Positions 18,166 through 27,267 of a DNA stretch of 64,000 nt are shown piece by piece. Both the position numbers and the translations under genes were made by a program. The stretch lies in NCBI GenBank assembly GCA_023424015.1, contig JAFAEM010000039.1:1-64000 (forward strand). Direction: 5' to 3'. The first letter of the stretch is position 1, and each line of letters begins with the position of its first letter. The DNA comes from Bacteroidota bacterium (GTDB lineage Bacteria > Bacteroidota > Bacteroidia > Chitinophagales > Chitinophagaceae). Below the pieces are notes generated by a model, which was given only the letters and a program-made list of their open reading frames with translations, did not search any database and had not been told where the DNA came from.

Positions 18166-18816
18166 TTATCGGAGATCAACCACTTCCACACCAGGGTACT
18201 TGCTTTTGTCAAATACAAACTGGTTGTCGGCAATCGGCTTGTTGGTCTTCATACTGCTGACCGTATAGGTATAGCGGTTTCCACCGTTCTCCAAAACCTT
18301 GGTACTGTAAATTGTTTTTGCAGCCTTATCAACCTGGACATACACTTTATGAAATGCCTTGCTTTTATCTGTAGGTGTCATTTCGATTTCCTGAAGTGTC
18401 TTACCCCCCACTTTTTTTTCTCCATTGAGCAGGTATAGAAAATCCTTATCGTAAAAATTGGTAAAAAGTTTTTGAGGGGTCAATCCATTGCCGGACTCAT
18501 CCACGTTATTAACTGTTACTTCATTGGCGCCTTTATCGTAGTTCCAGATCGTTTTGCCATCGCTGAAAATTTCCTGGCCACCGAAACTAACACGGTATTT
18601 ATTGCCCTTCATTTTTACAGTCCCGGTTTTAGTGGAAAGAGCTTTGCCTGATCCATTCTCAACCTTATAGGTAAATCCGGCTTCTACAGTGCTAAAAGTT
18701 TTGAATTTTGCGCTCACAGCATCCAATACCACCTTGGCTTCAGGATCACTTTTAGTTTGGGCCATCAAAACCGATCCGCTGAGTAATAAAGCCATTACAA
18801 CGTATAACTTCCGCAT
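18166..18816 (-). CDS. lolA: LolA-like outer-membrane lipoprotein carrier
   Basis: A 216-residue periplasmic protein with a Sec signal (RKLYVVMALLLSGSVLMAQ) and a LolA/LolB-type half-barrel: FSTVEAGFTYKVENG, GTVKMKGNKYRVSF, SDGKTIWNYDKGANEVTV, and YTVSSMKTNKPIADNQFVF. It would carry lipoproteins from the inner to the outer membrane. It lies downstream of ftsK, a common arrangement in Bacteroidota, but has its own promoter at 18863-18893. The ATG at 18816 begins the signal peptide; an upstream in-frame ATG adds 13 residues. Confidence 0.88.
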   Translation of the reverse strand: MRKLYVVMALLLSGSVLMAQTKSDPEAKVVLDAVSAKFKTFSTVEAGFTYKVENGSGKALSTKTGTVKMKGNKYRVSFGGQEIFSDGKTIWNYDKGANEVTVNNVDESGNGLTPQKLFTNFYDKDFLYLLNGEKKVGGKTLQEIEMTPTDKSKAFHKVYVQVDKAAKTIYSTKVLENGGNRYTYTVSSMKTNKPIADNQFVFDKSKYPGVEVVDLR

Positions 18817-18862
18817 GATTGTTAATTTTAATGTAAAGAATACCCCTGTTTTCATAGGGTTG

Positions 18863-18893
18863 CAAAATTAGTGATTAGCTTATAGACTGTCAA
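18863..18893 (-). promoter_or_regulatory. Promoter of lolA
   Basis: On the minus strand, TTG (18891-18893), 20 nt, then TAATTTTG (18863-18870). This is a full Bacteroidota -33/-7 pair, ending 46 nt before the lolA ATG, in the gap after ftsK. Confidence 0.75.
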
Positions 18894-18934
18894 TGACCGT
18901 ACCGGGTTGCAGGGAATTTATTTTTCTTAACAGG

Positions 18935-21523
18935 TTAATAACCTAAGGTATCAAGATGTTGTTGCAGATCATGTTCAGTTTTAATAAGTACCTCACGGGC
19001 TTTACTACCCTGGTTGGTACCTACTACTCCTGCTGCTTCCAGTTGGTCCATAAGTCGCCCGGCACGGTTATAGCCCAGTTTCATCCTGCGCTGCAACAGC
19101 GAAGTGGAGCCACTCTGGGTTTGTACGATGAGCCGGGCAGCAGTTTCAAATAATTCATCGCGATCGGAGAGGTCAAATTCTTTGCCTTCCAATTCCTTTT
19201 CATCCACATATTCCGGCAGCAGAAAAACTTCGGGATATCCTTCCTGATAACCTATAAAATCGGTGATACGGTCCACTTCGGGAGTATCAACGAATGCGCA
19301 TTGCAGGCGAACGATCTCACCATTATAACTGATCAGCATATCACCTTTCCCGATCAGTTGCTCGGCGCCACCCGCATCAAGGATGGTACGACTATCGATC
19401 TTACTGCTCACCTTAAAAGCGATACGTGCGGGGAAGTTGGCTTTAATCGTACCAGTAATGATATTGACAGAAGGTCTTTGCGTCGCAATGATCAAATGGA
19501 TGCCGACTGCACGGGCCAGCTGCGCAAGCCTCGCTATCGGCATCTCGATCTCTTTGCCTGCTGTCATGATCAGGTCGGCAAACTCATCAATGACCAGCAC
19601 AATAAATGGTAAAAACTGGTGACCCTTCTGAGGATTTAATTTTCGTGCTATGAATTTTGTGTTGTATTCTTTTATGTTCCGGCAACCCGCTTCTTTCAAC
19701 AGGTCATAACGGTTGTCCATTTCAATGCAAAGTGCATTGAGTGTATTGATCACCTTTTTCGTGTCAGTGATGATCGCGTCTTCCTCATTGGGTAGGCGTG
19801 CAAGAAAATGATTGACAATAGTGCTGTAAACACTAAGTTCTACTTTTTTCGGATCAACCAGCACAAACTTGAGCTGCGAGGGGTGCTTCGAATATAAAAG
19901 TGAAACCAATATGGCATTTACCCCAACCGATTTACCCTGGCCCGTAGCACCGGCCATCAAAAGGTGAGGCATGCTGGCCAGGTCAACAATAAAGTTTTCG
20001 TTGTTGATCTTTTTACCAATTGCTATTGGAAGTGAGAAATTATTCTGCCTGAACTTTTCCGATTCAAGCAGAGTTTTCATGCTCACAATGGTCTTTTTCG
20101 CGTTTGGGACTTCAATACCAATGGTGCCCTTGCCCGGAATGGGTGCAATGATTCGTATGCCTAGTGCAGCAAGACTCAGGGCAATATCGTCTTCCAGGTT
20201 TTTAATACGTGAAATGCGCACTCCGGCGGCAGGCACGATCTCATACAAAGTAACAGTAGGGCCCACCGTGGCGCTGATCTTCTGGATCTCAATCGAATAA
20301 TTACGAAGCGTCGCGATGATCTGATTTTTATTAGTCTCGAGTTCTGCCGGATCCTGTACAATACGCTCACTTCCATGTGTCTCCAACAGGTCGAGGCCAG
20401 GGTATTTATAATCCTTTAATGCCAGCTTAGGATCATAAGGCTCGAGGTGTTCAATAACTGCCTGTGGCGTTTCCACTTCTACCTCGGGCTCATCCGTTTT
20501 AATTTCAAGCTGCAGATCAGAAACGGGAACTTCGCGTACAGGTTTTTCGGCAACCGGGATCGTCATGTCCACTTTGCCATCATCCGTCTTTTCATCAAAA
20601 TCCTCATGCTGGTGAAGCAGATCGCTGACCATTTCCTTTTCGGGGCTGTACTCTTCCATTTCAACTTCCTCTTCCTTCTCGACCAGGTCCATCGGTATAC
20701 CAGGCGAATTGTCATTAATATCAAAGGCAACCATGCCCGCCTCGCCTTTCAGGCTATTACCTTTTCCATTCTTTTGATGTTCGGTGTAGAGGTCGTTTAT
20801 TGTTTTACCACCTATTAGGGCAGGATCTGATCCTTCGCTTGCAGCAACAGCAGGTTCGAGGTCTTCCGGCATTACTTGTTTTTGATTGCGGGCCGGTACA
20901 TTAAAAGAAGGATTGAATTGCCAGATGATGTATGCAAACGCGACAACCAGCAGGATCGCAGCCGTTCCCACATTACCGAAAATGCCGATCAGCCATTGAC
21001 TGATGACTTTACCGCCGCCACCGCCATAGGGAAACTCACTTCCCCGCAATACAAATGCCAGCGAAACGGATAATACCAGCAAACCAATCGTCACATATTT
21101 AAGATTTCGCCAGATGGAAAATACTTTCCTGTTTACAAGCAGATTGGTACCCACTACAAAGAAAAAAGTGCAAATAAGCAGGGATGCCACACCAAAACCC
21201 TTGTAAACAAAAAAATGTGAGACCACGGCACCAAGCCTTCCAAGCAGGTTCAGAACCTTCACATCATTGTTGAACAACAGGCCTCCGGCATCTACTTTGT
21301 CAAAATCCTCCTTCCAGGTAAAAAAATAGGAGATAAATGCGATGAACAAAAAGATGGCGACCAGCAGGAAAACTGCTCCGGTTATCTTCCAGGTCCGTTC
21401 ATCCCGCGCCAGTTGCTTGATATCTATCTTCTCCTCTTTTTCCGGCTTGAAAGATTTTGCATCGGCTTTTTTAGGATCGGCTTTCGTTTTTTTCCCGCTT
21501 GTCTTTTTCTGCTTATTGGCCAT
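18935..21523 (-). CDS. ftsK: DNA translocase FtsK
   Basis: An 862-residue septal DNA pump that moves chromosome termini to the daughter cells. Order: Lys-rich N-terminus, four transmembrane helices (about residues 48-205), an acidic linker (220-370), the alpha/beta motor with Walker A GATGQGKSVG (around residue 527) and Walker B IVLVIDEFADLI, and a C-terminal winged-helix gamma domain (LVQTQSGSTSLLQRRMKLGYNRAGRLMDQLE) that reads KOPS-like sites. The length is typical of Bacteroidota FtsK. A TATCTTTG box lies 6 nt before the ATG. Confidence 0.97.
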   Translation of the reverse strand: MANKQKKTSGKKTKADPKKADAKSFKPEKEEKIDIKQLARDERTWKITGAVFLLVAIFLFIAFISYFFTWKEDFDKVDAGGLLFNNDVKVLNLLGRLGAVVSHFFVYKGFGVASLLICTFFFVVGTNLLVNRKVFSIWRNLKYVTIGLLVLSVSLAFVLRGSEFPYGGGGGKVISQWLIGIFGNVGTAAILLVVAFAYIIWQFNPSFNVPARNQKQVMPEDLEPAVAASEGSDPALIGGKTINDLYTEHQKNGKGNSLKGEAGMVAFDINDNSPGIPMDLVEKEEEVEMEEYSPEKEMVSDLLHQHEDFDEKTDDGKVDMTIPVAEKPVREVPVSDLQLEIKTDEPEVEVETPQAVIEHLEPYDPKLALKDYKYPGLDLLETHGSERIVQDPAELETNKNQIIATLRNYSIEIQKISATVGPTVTLYEIVPAAGVRISRIKNLEDDIALSLAALGIRIIAPIPGKGTIGIEVPNAKKTIVSMKTLLESEKFRQNNFSLPIAIGKKINNENFIVDLASMPHLLMAGATGQGKSVGVNAILVSLLYSKHPSQLKFVLVDPKKVELSVYSTIVNHFLARLPNEEDAIITDTKKVINTLNALCIEMDNRYDLLKEAGCRNIKEYNTKFIARKLNPQKGHQFLPFIVLVIDEFADLIMTAGKEIEMPIARLAQLARAVGIHLIIATQRPSVNIITGTIKANFPARIAFKVSSKIDSRTILDAGGAEQLIGKGDMLISYNGEIVRLQCAFVDTPEVDRITDFIGYQEGYPEVFLLPEYVDEKELEGKEFDLSDRDELFETAARLIVQTQSGSTSLLQRRMKLGYNRAGRLMDQLEAAGVVGTNQGSKAREVLIKTEHDLQQHLDTLGY

Positions 21524-21529
21524 GCTGAC

Positions 21530-21537
21530 AAAGATAA
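21530..21537 (-). promoter_or_regulatory. -7 box (TATCTTTG) of ftsK
   Basis: A perfect TAnnTTTG match on the minus strand, ending 6 nt before the ftsK ATG. No TTG is seen at the -33 position. Confidence 0.55.
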
Positions 21538-21660
21538 TATAGTTTGCAGTTTTACAGCCGGTTCTCCCAAGAGGATAAAACCGCTGCCCAGGCAGTTTTT
21601 TCCATAGAAATTTACCGGAAAGTGGTATGGGAAAGATGCTTAAAACCCGGCGTTGCAGCT

Positions 21661-21668
21661 TAATTTTG
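21661..21668 (+). promoter_or_regulatory. -7 box (TAATTTTG) of the histidine kinase gene
   Basis: A perfect TAnnTTTG match 25 nt before the ATG at 21694. The -33 region is unclear. Confidence 0.5.
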
Positions 21669-21693
21669 AGTATTCATTACCAACGACTGCGTT

Positions 21694-23616
21694 ATGAGCA
21701 TGTATCGCTATTTTCCAATATCCTTCCTGTTATTATTTTTAGGGAAAAGTCTGCCGGCTCAATTGGTAGCAGAAAAGGATAATGATACGCTGCCCGCTGC
21801 GGTCATCGATCTAAGTAAAGTAACCTTTTCTCAATCTATCCGCAACAATATTGAAACAGCCTATATTTCCGCGGGGGCGGAATTGGCTGAAATTTATGAC
21901 ACCCTGCAGTTTAACCGGGGCCTGATCCATCGCAATTTTATACCGAAAACACATATAACTCAAAAGGCTATCATCCGTTTTACCGTTCGAAATCCCACGG
22001 ACACAGCCTACCAGGTTTGGTTCTTTCCCGGCTTTTATTATTGGGATGTGGTTCTCTACCGGGAAACAAATGATATACCAGAGAAAATATCACCTGTATT
22101 ACCTAAAAAGCCGCGGGAGATCAGCTACCGTTTGCTATCTACACCTGCAAAAAGTACCGAGACATACATAGCAGAACTGAGTTTTGTAAGAACTCATCTT
22201 AACCGAATCAGGCCATCATTGATCCATCCGGGCTATCTTGGTTCATTTGTACAGGATCTTGACAGCTCTAATATGGAATCGAAGATCCTGACTTACCTGT
22301 TTTGTGGTTTGTTGCTGATGATGATCCTGTTTTCATTGGCCAGCTTTTTCCAGGGCGCCAATAAGGAATTCCTTTATTATTCGGGCTATGCGTTTTTTAT
22401 CGGCGCCATGTTGTTCATCAAAGCCATTTACAGTAATCATACCAGCTGGTTTGGTTTTTTCCAGGAGACTTACCTGGACTATATCATGCAATGCACAGGT
22501 TTGTTTATGTACATGCTTTTTATGCAGAAATTTCTTTCTACCAAACAACAACACCCTTTTCTATATAAACTATATTATATCGGCGTTACGATGCTGATCG
22601 CTTCGATGATCCTGTTTACTTATGTACATTATTTCACAGAAAACTACCCGCTGGAAAACGGGATTGAAAACGGAACGAAAATATTGCTGCTGGTCCTGGT
22701 GGTAGTATTCCTGGTATATAGTTCCCGGGCCTGGCATGATAAATTGCTCCGTTATGTTTTCTGGGGTAACTTATTCCTGTTCATCTTCTCACTGTTGTCC
22801 CTGCTGATGCTTAATCTAAATATCATCAAAGGCAACCTGCCCACGATCTTTAAAAACTCGCTGTTCTATTATGAGGTCGGCCTGTTGATCGAGCTGATCT
22901 TTTTCCTGCTTGGATTAAATCATAAAAATAAACGCCAGCTTATTTCACAGGCCAGGGAAAGAGAAAGGCTCAAAGCTAAAGACCAACTCAATGAATATGA
23001 GAAAGAGATCGCGATCTATAAAGCCCAGCAGCAGGAAAGAGAACGTATTTCAGCTGATATGCATGACGAATTGGGTTCAGGAATGACGGCCATTCGACTG
23101 ATGAGCGAGATTGCCCGGAATAAAATGAAAGAGAACACGCCAGTGGAGATCGAAAAGATATCCCGGTCAGCCGATGAGGTGCTGAATAAAATGAATGCGA
23201 TCATCTGGAGCATGAACAGTGGAAACGATACGATCGATAACCTGGTATCATATATCAGGGCCTATGCGTTGGAATTTTTTGAGAATACACCGATCACCTG
23301 CCGGATAACCACGCCGTCTAATATCGAACCCAGGGAATTGTCAGGCGATAAGCGACGCAACCTGTTCCTGGCCGTCAAAGAAACCCTCAACAACGCTCTA
23401 AAGCACTCCCGAGCCACTGAACTCCGGATCGATTTTAGCATCAACAATGCATTGATGATAAAAATATCTGATAATGGTGTTGGAATTGACCTGCAAAAAG
23501 TGAGACAGTTTGGGAATGGCCTGAAAAATATCTCCCGCCGGATGGAAAGTATCGGGGGCATTTACCAGATAGAGAATACTGTGGGAACGACGACGACGTT
23601 GATTTTACCTGTCTAG
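21694..23616 (+). CDS. 7TM-DISM sensor histidine kinase (HisKA_3 type), orphan
   Basis: A 640-residue membrane kinase. Order: signal peptide (1-22), a periplasmic 7TMR-DISM extracellular-type beta domain (about 45-175), seven transmembrane helices (about 195-400), a coiled coil (405-450), a HisKA_3 domain with ERISADMHDELGSGMTA (phospho-acceptor His457), and a HATPase with N-box ETLNNALKHSRA and SDNGVGI. HisKA_3 kinases normally pair with LuxR/NarL-type regulators, but none lies next to it: the following genes are on the opposite strand. The 3' end, including the TAG stop, lies inside a 7-bp tandem repeat. Confidence 0.92.
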   Translation: MSMYRYFPISFLLLFLGKSLPAQLVAEKDNDTLPAAVIDLSKVTFSQSIRNNIETAYISAGAELAEIYDTLQFNRGLIHRNFIPKTHITQKAIIRFTVRNPTDTAYQVWFFPGFYYWDVVLYRETNDIPEKISPVLPKKPREISYRLLSTPAKSTETYIAELSFVRTHLNRIRPSLIHPGYLGSFVQDLDSSNMESKILTYLFCGLLLMMILFSLASFFQGANKEFLYYSGYAFFIGAMLFIKAIYSNHTSWFGFFQETYLDYIMQCTGLFMYMLFMQKFLSTKQQHPFLYKLYYIGVTMLIASMILFTYVHYFTENYPLENGIENGTKILLLVLVVVFLVYSSRAWHDKLLRYVFWGNLFLFIFSLLSLLMLNLNIIKGNLPTIFKNSLFYYEVGLLIELIFFLLGLNHKNKRQLISQARERERLKAKDQLNEYEKEIAIYKAQQQERERISADMHDELGSGMTAIRLMSEIARNKMKENTPVEIEKISRSADEVLNKMNAIIWSMNSGNDTIDNLVSYIRAYALEFFENTPITCRITTPSNIEPRELSGDKRRNLFLAVKETLNNALKHSRATELRIDFSINNALMIKISDNGVGIDLQKVRQFGNGLKNISRRMESIGGIYQIENTVGTTTTLILPV

Positions 23617-23647
23617 ATACTAGATGCTGGATACTAGATACTGGATG
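23613..23647. repeat. Tandem array of 7-bp units (CTAGATA type)
   Basis: Five units, CTAGATA, CTAGATG, CTGGATA, CTAGATA, CTGGATG, run from the histidine kinase stop codon to 2 nt before the stop of the convergent DUF423 gene. The TAG stop is part of the first unit. Confidence 0.9.
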
Positions 23648-23648
23648 G

Positions 23649-24035
23649 CTATTTTTTGATGACGGAAAGAAAGAAAAGCAACCAGCCCACGATAAAAAAC
23701 AGGCCACCAAATGGCGTGATCATGCCGAGACCTTCGAGCCCAACTTTGCCGGTAGCCTTGAGCATGGTTAGCAGGTATAGTGATCCTGAGAATAACAAAA
23801 CGCCTATACAAAAAGAAATGCCAGACCACTCCATCAGTCGCCCTGGGAATTTTTCAAACACAATAGCTACTGCAATTAGCGCCAACGCATGATACATCTG
23901 GTATTGAACACCGGTTTGAAATGTATTGACGGTTTCGGGCGGAACGATCTTTTTGAGGCCATGCGCGCCAAAAGCGCCGAGTGCCACCGCCAATGCTCCG
24001 AGCAGTGCTCCTATGGATAGAAATAATTTATGCAT
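23649..24035 (-). CDS. DUF423 family membrane protein
   Basis: A 128-residue protein with four hydrophobic helices and the family-typical beginning GALLGALAVALGAFGAHGLK, then YQMYHALAL and a C-terminal GMITPFGGLFFIVGW. DUF423 proteins are small inner-membrane proteins of unknown function. It overlaps aroK by 8 nt and is probably co-transcribed with it. Confidence 0.9.
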   Translation of the reverse strand: MHKLFLSIGALLGALAVALGAFGAHGLKKIVPPETVNTFQTGVQYQMYHALALIAVAIVFEKFPGRLMEWSGISFCIGVLLFSGSLYLLTMLKATGKVGLEGLGMITPFGGLFFIVGWLLFFLSVIKK

Positions 24036-24534
24036 GAAATACTTTTTCTATAAAACGATCCAGTGTTATTGTTTCATCTTCAATCATGATCTTCGCGTGT
24101 TCGTAATAGAGCCTGCGATCTGATATCTTTTTCCTGATAAACATTCTCAGCTGATCATTACTCAGGTTTTTTAGTAAGGGCCGTTTCTCTTTTTCCTTCA
24201 ACAGGCGATTATACAGGGTTTCATTATCAGCATGAATCCACACTGTTGTACCCGCATTATTCATGTATTCTATATTGTTGAAAAAACAAGGAGCACCGCC
24301 ACCACAAGACATCACAAATGTAGTATGGCTTTCCGTGATGATATGCAATATCTCCTTTTCTTTCAGCCTGAAATATTCCTCGCCTTCCTGCTCAAATATT
24401 TCGGTGATCGTCCTGTTTTCTGCGTTGGTGATCTGTTCATCAAGATCAAAAAAAGGAAGGCCCAGTTTCTGGCTCAACAAACGTCCCCAATGCGTTTTAC
24501 CAGCACCCATAAAACCTATCAGGAATATTTTCAT
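24028..24534 (-). CDS. aroK: Shikimate kinase
   Basis: A 168-residue P-loop kinase that phosphorylates shikimate in the chorismate pathway. Walker A is GFMGAGKTHWG (K13), shikimate binding is by FFDLDEQI and EEYFRLKEKE, and SCGGGAP is the family's GGG motif. A lid with EKRPLLKN follows. It overlaps the DUF423 gene by 8 nt. It lies 31 nt after the end of the gcdH gene on the same strand. Confidence 0.95.
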   Translation of the reverse strand: MKIFLIGFMGAGKTHWGRLLSQKLGLPFFDLDEQITNAENRTITEIFEQEGEEYFRLKEKEILHIITESHTTFVMSCGGGAPCFFNNIEYMNNAGTTVWIHADNETLYNRLLKEKEKRPLLKNLSNDQLRMFIRKKISDRRLYYEHAKIMIEDETITLDRFIEKVFHA

Positions 24535-24565
24535 GAATAAGATTTCAGATTACCCCGACCACACA

Positions 24566-25750
24566 TTATTTGAAGGCATTAATACCGGTAACATCCATAC
24601 CGGTGATCAATAGATGAATATCATGCGTCCCTTCGTAAGTGATCACACTCTCCAGGTTCATCATATGTCGCATCACAGGGTACTCGCCGGTAATACCCAT
24701 ACCCCCTAGTATTTGACGTGCGTCGCGGCAAATATTTGTCGCTATTTCACAGCTATTCCGTTTGGCCATACTAACCTGCTGAGGTGTGGCTTTATTTTCA
24801 TTCATCAATACACCCAGTCTCCAGTTCAACAGTTGTGCCTTCGTAATTTCTGTTATCATTTCAGCCAGCTTTCTTTGTTGCAACTGGAAACCACCGATAG
24901 GCTTTCCAAACTGTTCGCGTTCCTGGGAATAACGCAGGGCGGTATCATAACAATCCATCGCTGCACCTACCACTCCCCATGCAATGCCATAGCGGGCTTT
25001 GGTAAGACATCCCAACGGGCCTTTTAATCCCTTTACATTGGGTAGAATATTTTCCTTTGGCACTTTTACATTGTCAAAAACCAACTCGCCCGTTGCACTT
25101 GCTCGCAGGCTCCATTTGCCATGGGTAGTAGGTGTTGTAAATCCTTCCATACCCCGCTCCACTATTAGCCCATGAATGACACCCTCTTCATCTTTAGCCC
25201 AAACCACCGCTACCTGTGAAAAAGGTGCGTTGCTGATCCACATTTTCGCTCCATTAAGGATCACATGTTCACCGGCATCTTTAAAATTGGTGAGCATGCT
25301 AGAGGGATCACTTCCATGATTGGGCTCGGTCAGGCCAAAGCATCCCAACCATTCACCGCTGGCAAGCTTTGGAAGGTACTTTTTGCGTTGTTCTTCATTC
25401 CCATAGGCGTAGATCGGAAACATCACCAGAGAGCCCTGTACCGATGCCGTAGAACGTACCCCACTGTCGCCTCTTTCCAGTTCCTGCATCATCAGCCCGT
25501 AACTGATATAGTCTAGACCACCGCCGCCATATTCAACCGGTACCGTTGGGCCAAAACAACCCATTTCTCCCAGCTGCTTTACGATATGCTGGGGAAACTC
25601 CGCCCTTTCAGCGTACTCCTCGATGATGGGGGAGATCTCTTTTTTCACATAATTCCGTACTGCTTCACGGATATGCTTATGCTCCTCAGTGAGTAATTCG
25701 TCGACATTGAAATAATCCGGGCTTTGAAAAAGATCAGTACGAGCCGCCAT
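24566..25750 (-). CDS. gcdH: Glutaryl-CoA dehydrogenase (acyl-CoA dehydrogenase family)
   Basis: A 394-residue FAD enzyme that oxidises and decarboxylates glutaryl-CoA to crotonyl-CoA. The catalytic Glu is E373 in TYEGTHDIH, the FAD site is GLTEPNHGSDP (140-149), and RSTASVQGSL (from R99) fits the glutaryl-CoA group, where an Arg contacts the free carboxylate. QILGGMGITGEYPVMRHMMNLE is typical of this branch. Close-by kynurenine genes and a downstream 3-hydroxybutyryl-CoA dehydrogenase fit a role in tryptophan or lysine breakdown. A generic acyl-CoA dehydrogenase is the alternative. Confidence 0.87.
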   Translation of the reverse strand: MAARTDLFQSPDYFNVDELLTEEHKHIREAVRNYVKKEISPIIEEYAERAEFPQHIVKQLGEMGCFGPTVPVEYGGGGLDYISYGLMMQELERGDSGVRSTASVQGSLVMFPIYAYGNEEQRKKYLPKLASGEWLGCFGLTEPNHGSDPSSMLTNFKDAGEHVILNGAKMWISNAPFSQVAVVWAKDEEGVIHGLIVERGMEGFTTPTTHGKWSLRASATGELVFDNVKVPKENILPNVKGLKGPLGCLTKARYGIAWGVVGAAMDCYDTALRYSQEREQFGKPIGGFQLQQRKLAEMITEITKAQLLNWRLGVLMNENKATPQQVSMAKRNSCEIATNICRDARQILGGMGITGEYPVMRHMMNLESVITYEGTHDIHLLITGMDVTGINAFK

Positions 25751-25773
25751 AGAACAACCATTTTAAGTTGGCG

Positions 25774-25781
25774 CAAAGTTA
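25774..25781 (-). promoter_or_regulatory. -7 box (TAACTTTG) of gcdH
   Basis: A perfect TAnnTTTG match on the minus strand, 23 nt before the gcdH ATG. No clear -33 element. Confidence 0.55.
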
Positions 25782-25876
25782 AGGGTTTGGTATCGCCGAT
25801 AAAAACAGCCAGGCAACGACCATATCGACCATTTTTCCGGTTATATCTGCCCGATTTCTTGTTTTAGGCGGTAGGA

Positions 25877-25907
25877 TTTGGGCCACATCTCGTTAGTGCT
25901 AAATTTG
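25877..25907 (+). promoter_or_regulatory. Promoter of the secreted YCII-like gene
   Basis: TTTG (25877-25880), 19 nt, then TAAATTTG (25900-25907): a full -33/-7 pair, 12 nt before the ATG at 25920. Confidence 0.78.
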
Positions 25908-25919
25908 AAAAAAACTTTT

Positions 25920-26345
25920 ATGAGAAGAAAATATATCCTGCTCGCCTCCTCATTGCTTTTTACACTAATGGCTATCGGTCAAAATAAAACCGAACCCCCG
26001 CAAAAGCCCGAAGAAACAATCCGGCAATATTGGTTTGTATTGCTGACCAAAGGTGCTCAGCGTGACCAGGATACTGCCACCCTCAGGAAATTACAGGCAG
26101 GCCATCTTGCCAATATTGACAGGTTATACTATGAAGGAAAAATAAAAGTTGCCGGGCCTTTCGGTGAAAAAGGCGACTGGCAGGGCATTTTTATATTTGA
26201 TTGCGAAACCAGGGAGGAAGTGGAAAGCCTGCTCAAAACCGATCCGGCGATAGAGGCAGGAAGATTGGCTTACCGAATCAAATCCTGGTACACCGCTCCC
26301 ATAGGCAGTTTCGTTCCGGGTAAGCCAAAGGAAAAATTGTTTTGA
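25920..26345 (+). CDS. Secreted YCII-related domain protein
   Basis: A 141-residue protein with a Sec signal (KYILLASSLLFTLMAIGQ) and a YCII-like alpha-beta ferredoxin fold: QYWFVLLTKGAQRDQD, HLANIDRLYYEGKIKVAGPFGEKG, GIFIFDCETREEVESLL and DPAIEAGRLAYRIKSWY. Cytoplasmic YciI proteins have a His/Asp site; here HLANI and the DPAI loop are kept. Function is unknown. The ATG at 25920 follows a good promoter, and an upstream start would precede the promoter's expected transcription start. Confidence 0.8.
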   Translation: MRRKYILLASSLLFTLMAIGQNKTEPPQKPEETIRQYWFVLLTKGAQRDQDTATLRKLQAGHLANIDRLYYEGKIKVAGPFGEKGDWQGIFIFDCETREEVESLLKTDPAIEAGRLAYRIKSWYTAPIGSFVPGKPKEKLF

Positions 26346-26364
26346 CAATAAAACAGCGGAATTA

Positions 26365-27219
26365 TTAGATATTCAGGTAACTACTCATTTCCTGTTGGTA
26401 GGCCTTCGCGACTTCTCTTGCTTTATCTGCAAAATCATTACCAGAAGAGGCAAAGATTATGGCGCGGCCGGCGTTGACCAGCAGTCCACAATCCTTATTC
26501 ATGGCTTTGTCCGATATCTCCTGCAGACTGCCACCCTGCGCACCCACACCGGGAACCAGGAGAAAATGATTGGGTATGATGCGACGAATATTGATGAATT
26601 CATTGGCCTGTGTGGCACCAACAACAAACATCAGGTTCTCGGTATTGCCCCAATCTGAAACGGTAGCTAAAACTTGCTCGTACAAGTAAGAGGTATGCTT
26701 CTTTGTTATATGAACCCCTTCTTCGAGAGATTCCTCTTTGATAACTATCCTCTTCAGCTCAAAATCAGCAGCACCATCATTGGACGTTAAGCCCAGGACA
26801 ATAGCCCATTTACCCTGCCATTGAAGAAATGGCTTTACACTGTCGCTGCCCATATATGGCGCCACCGTCACCGAGTCAAAAGGCAGGGCTTCAAAAAACG
26901 CTTTCGCATACTGGTCGGACGTGTTGCCTATATCACCACGTTTTGCGTCGGCAATCCTGAAATGTCCTTCGCCGATATAATTAACGGTTTTTTCCATGGC
27001 AGCCCAGCCTTCCAGGCCCCGCGACTCATAAAAAGCCGTGTTGATCTTATATGCAACGCATAGATCCCGCGTTGCGTCGATGATCGCTTTGTTGAATGTA
27101 AAAACCGGATCCGGATCTGCTAAAAGATCGGAAGGTATTTTTGTGATATCAGTATCCAGCCCCACACAGAGATAAGATCGCTTTGCTTTTATTTGCCCGA
27201 TAAGTTGCTGCCTTGTCAT
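26365..27219 (-). CDS. pyrF: Orotidine 5'-phosphate decarboxylase (type 2)
   Basis: A 284-residue barrel enzyme that makes UMP from OMP. The active-site motif is ADAKRGDIGNT with catalytic K93 and the Asp-Lys-Asp array; LCVGLDTDITKIP and VGATQANEF are also typical of the longer, type 2 family. It lies 48 nt after the KMO gene on the same strand, so it may be transcribed with the kynurenine operon although it belongs to pyrimidine synthesis. Confidence 0.95.
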   Translation of the reverse strand: MTRQQLIGQIKAKRSYLCVGLDTDITKIPSDLLADPDPVFTFNKAIIDATRDLCVAYKINTAFYESRGLEGWAAMEKTVNYIGEGHFRIADAKRGDIGNTSDQYAKAFFEALPFDSVTVAPYMGSDSVKPFLQWQGKWAIVLGLTSNDGAADFELKRIVIKEESLEEGVHITKKHTSYLYEQVLATVSDWGNTENLMFVVGATQANEFINIRRIIPNHFLLVPGVGAQGGSLQEISDKAMNKDCGLLVNAGRAIIFASSGNDFADKAREVAKAYQQEMSSYLNI

Positions 27220-27267
27220 GGCCGCGAAGGTAATTTATTTAGCAACCAAATCCTTTCTGCACCGGAG

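Noticed and set aside
20447..20818. Plus-strand ORF opposite the ftsK linker
   Set aside because: Phe/Arg-rich translation opposite the acidic ftsK linker; no independent start signal.
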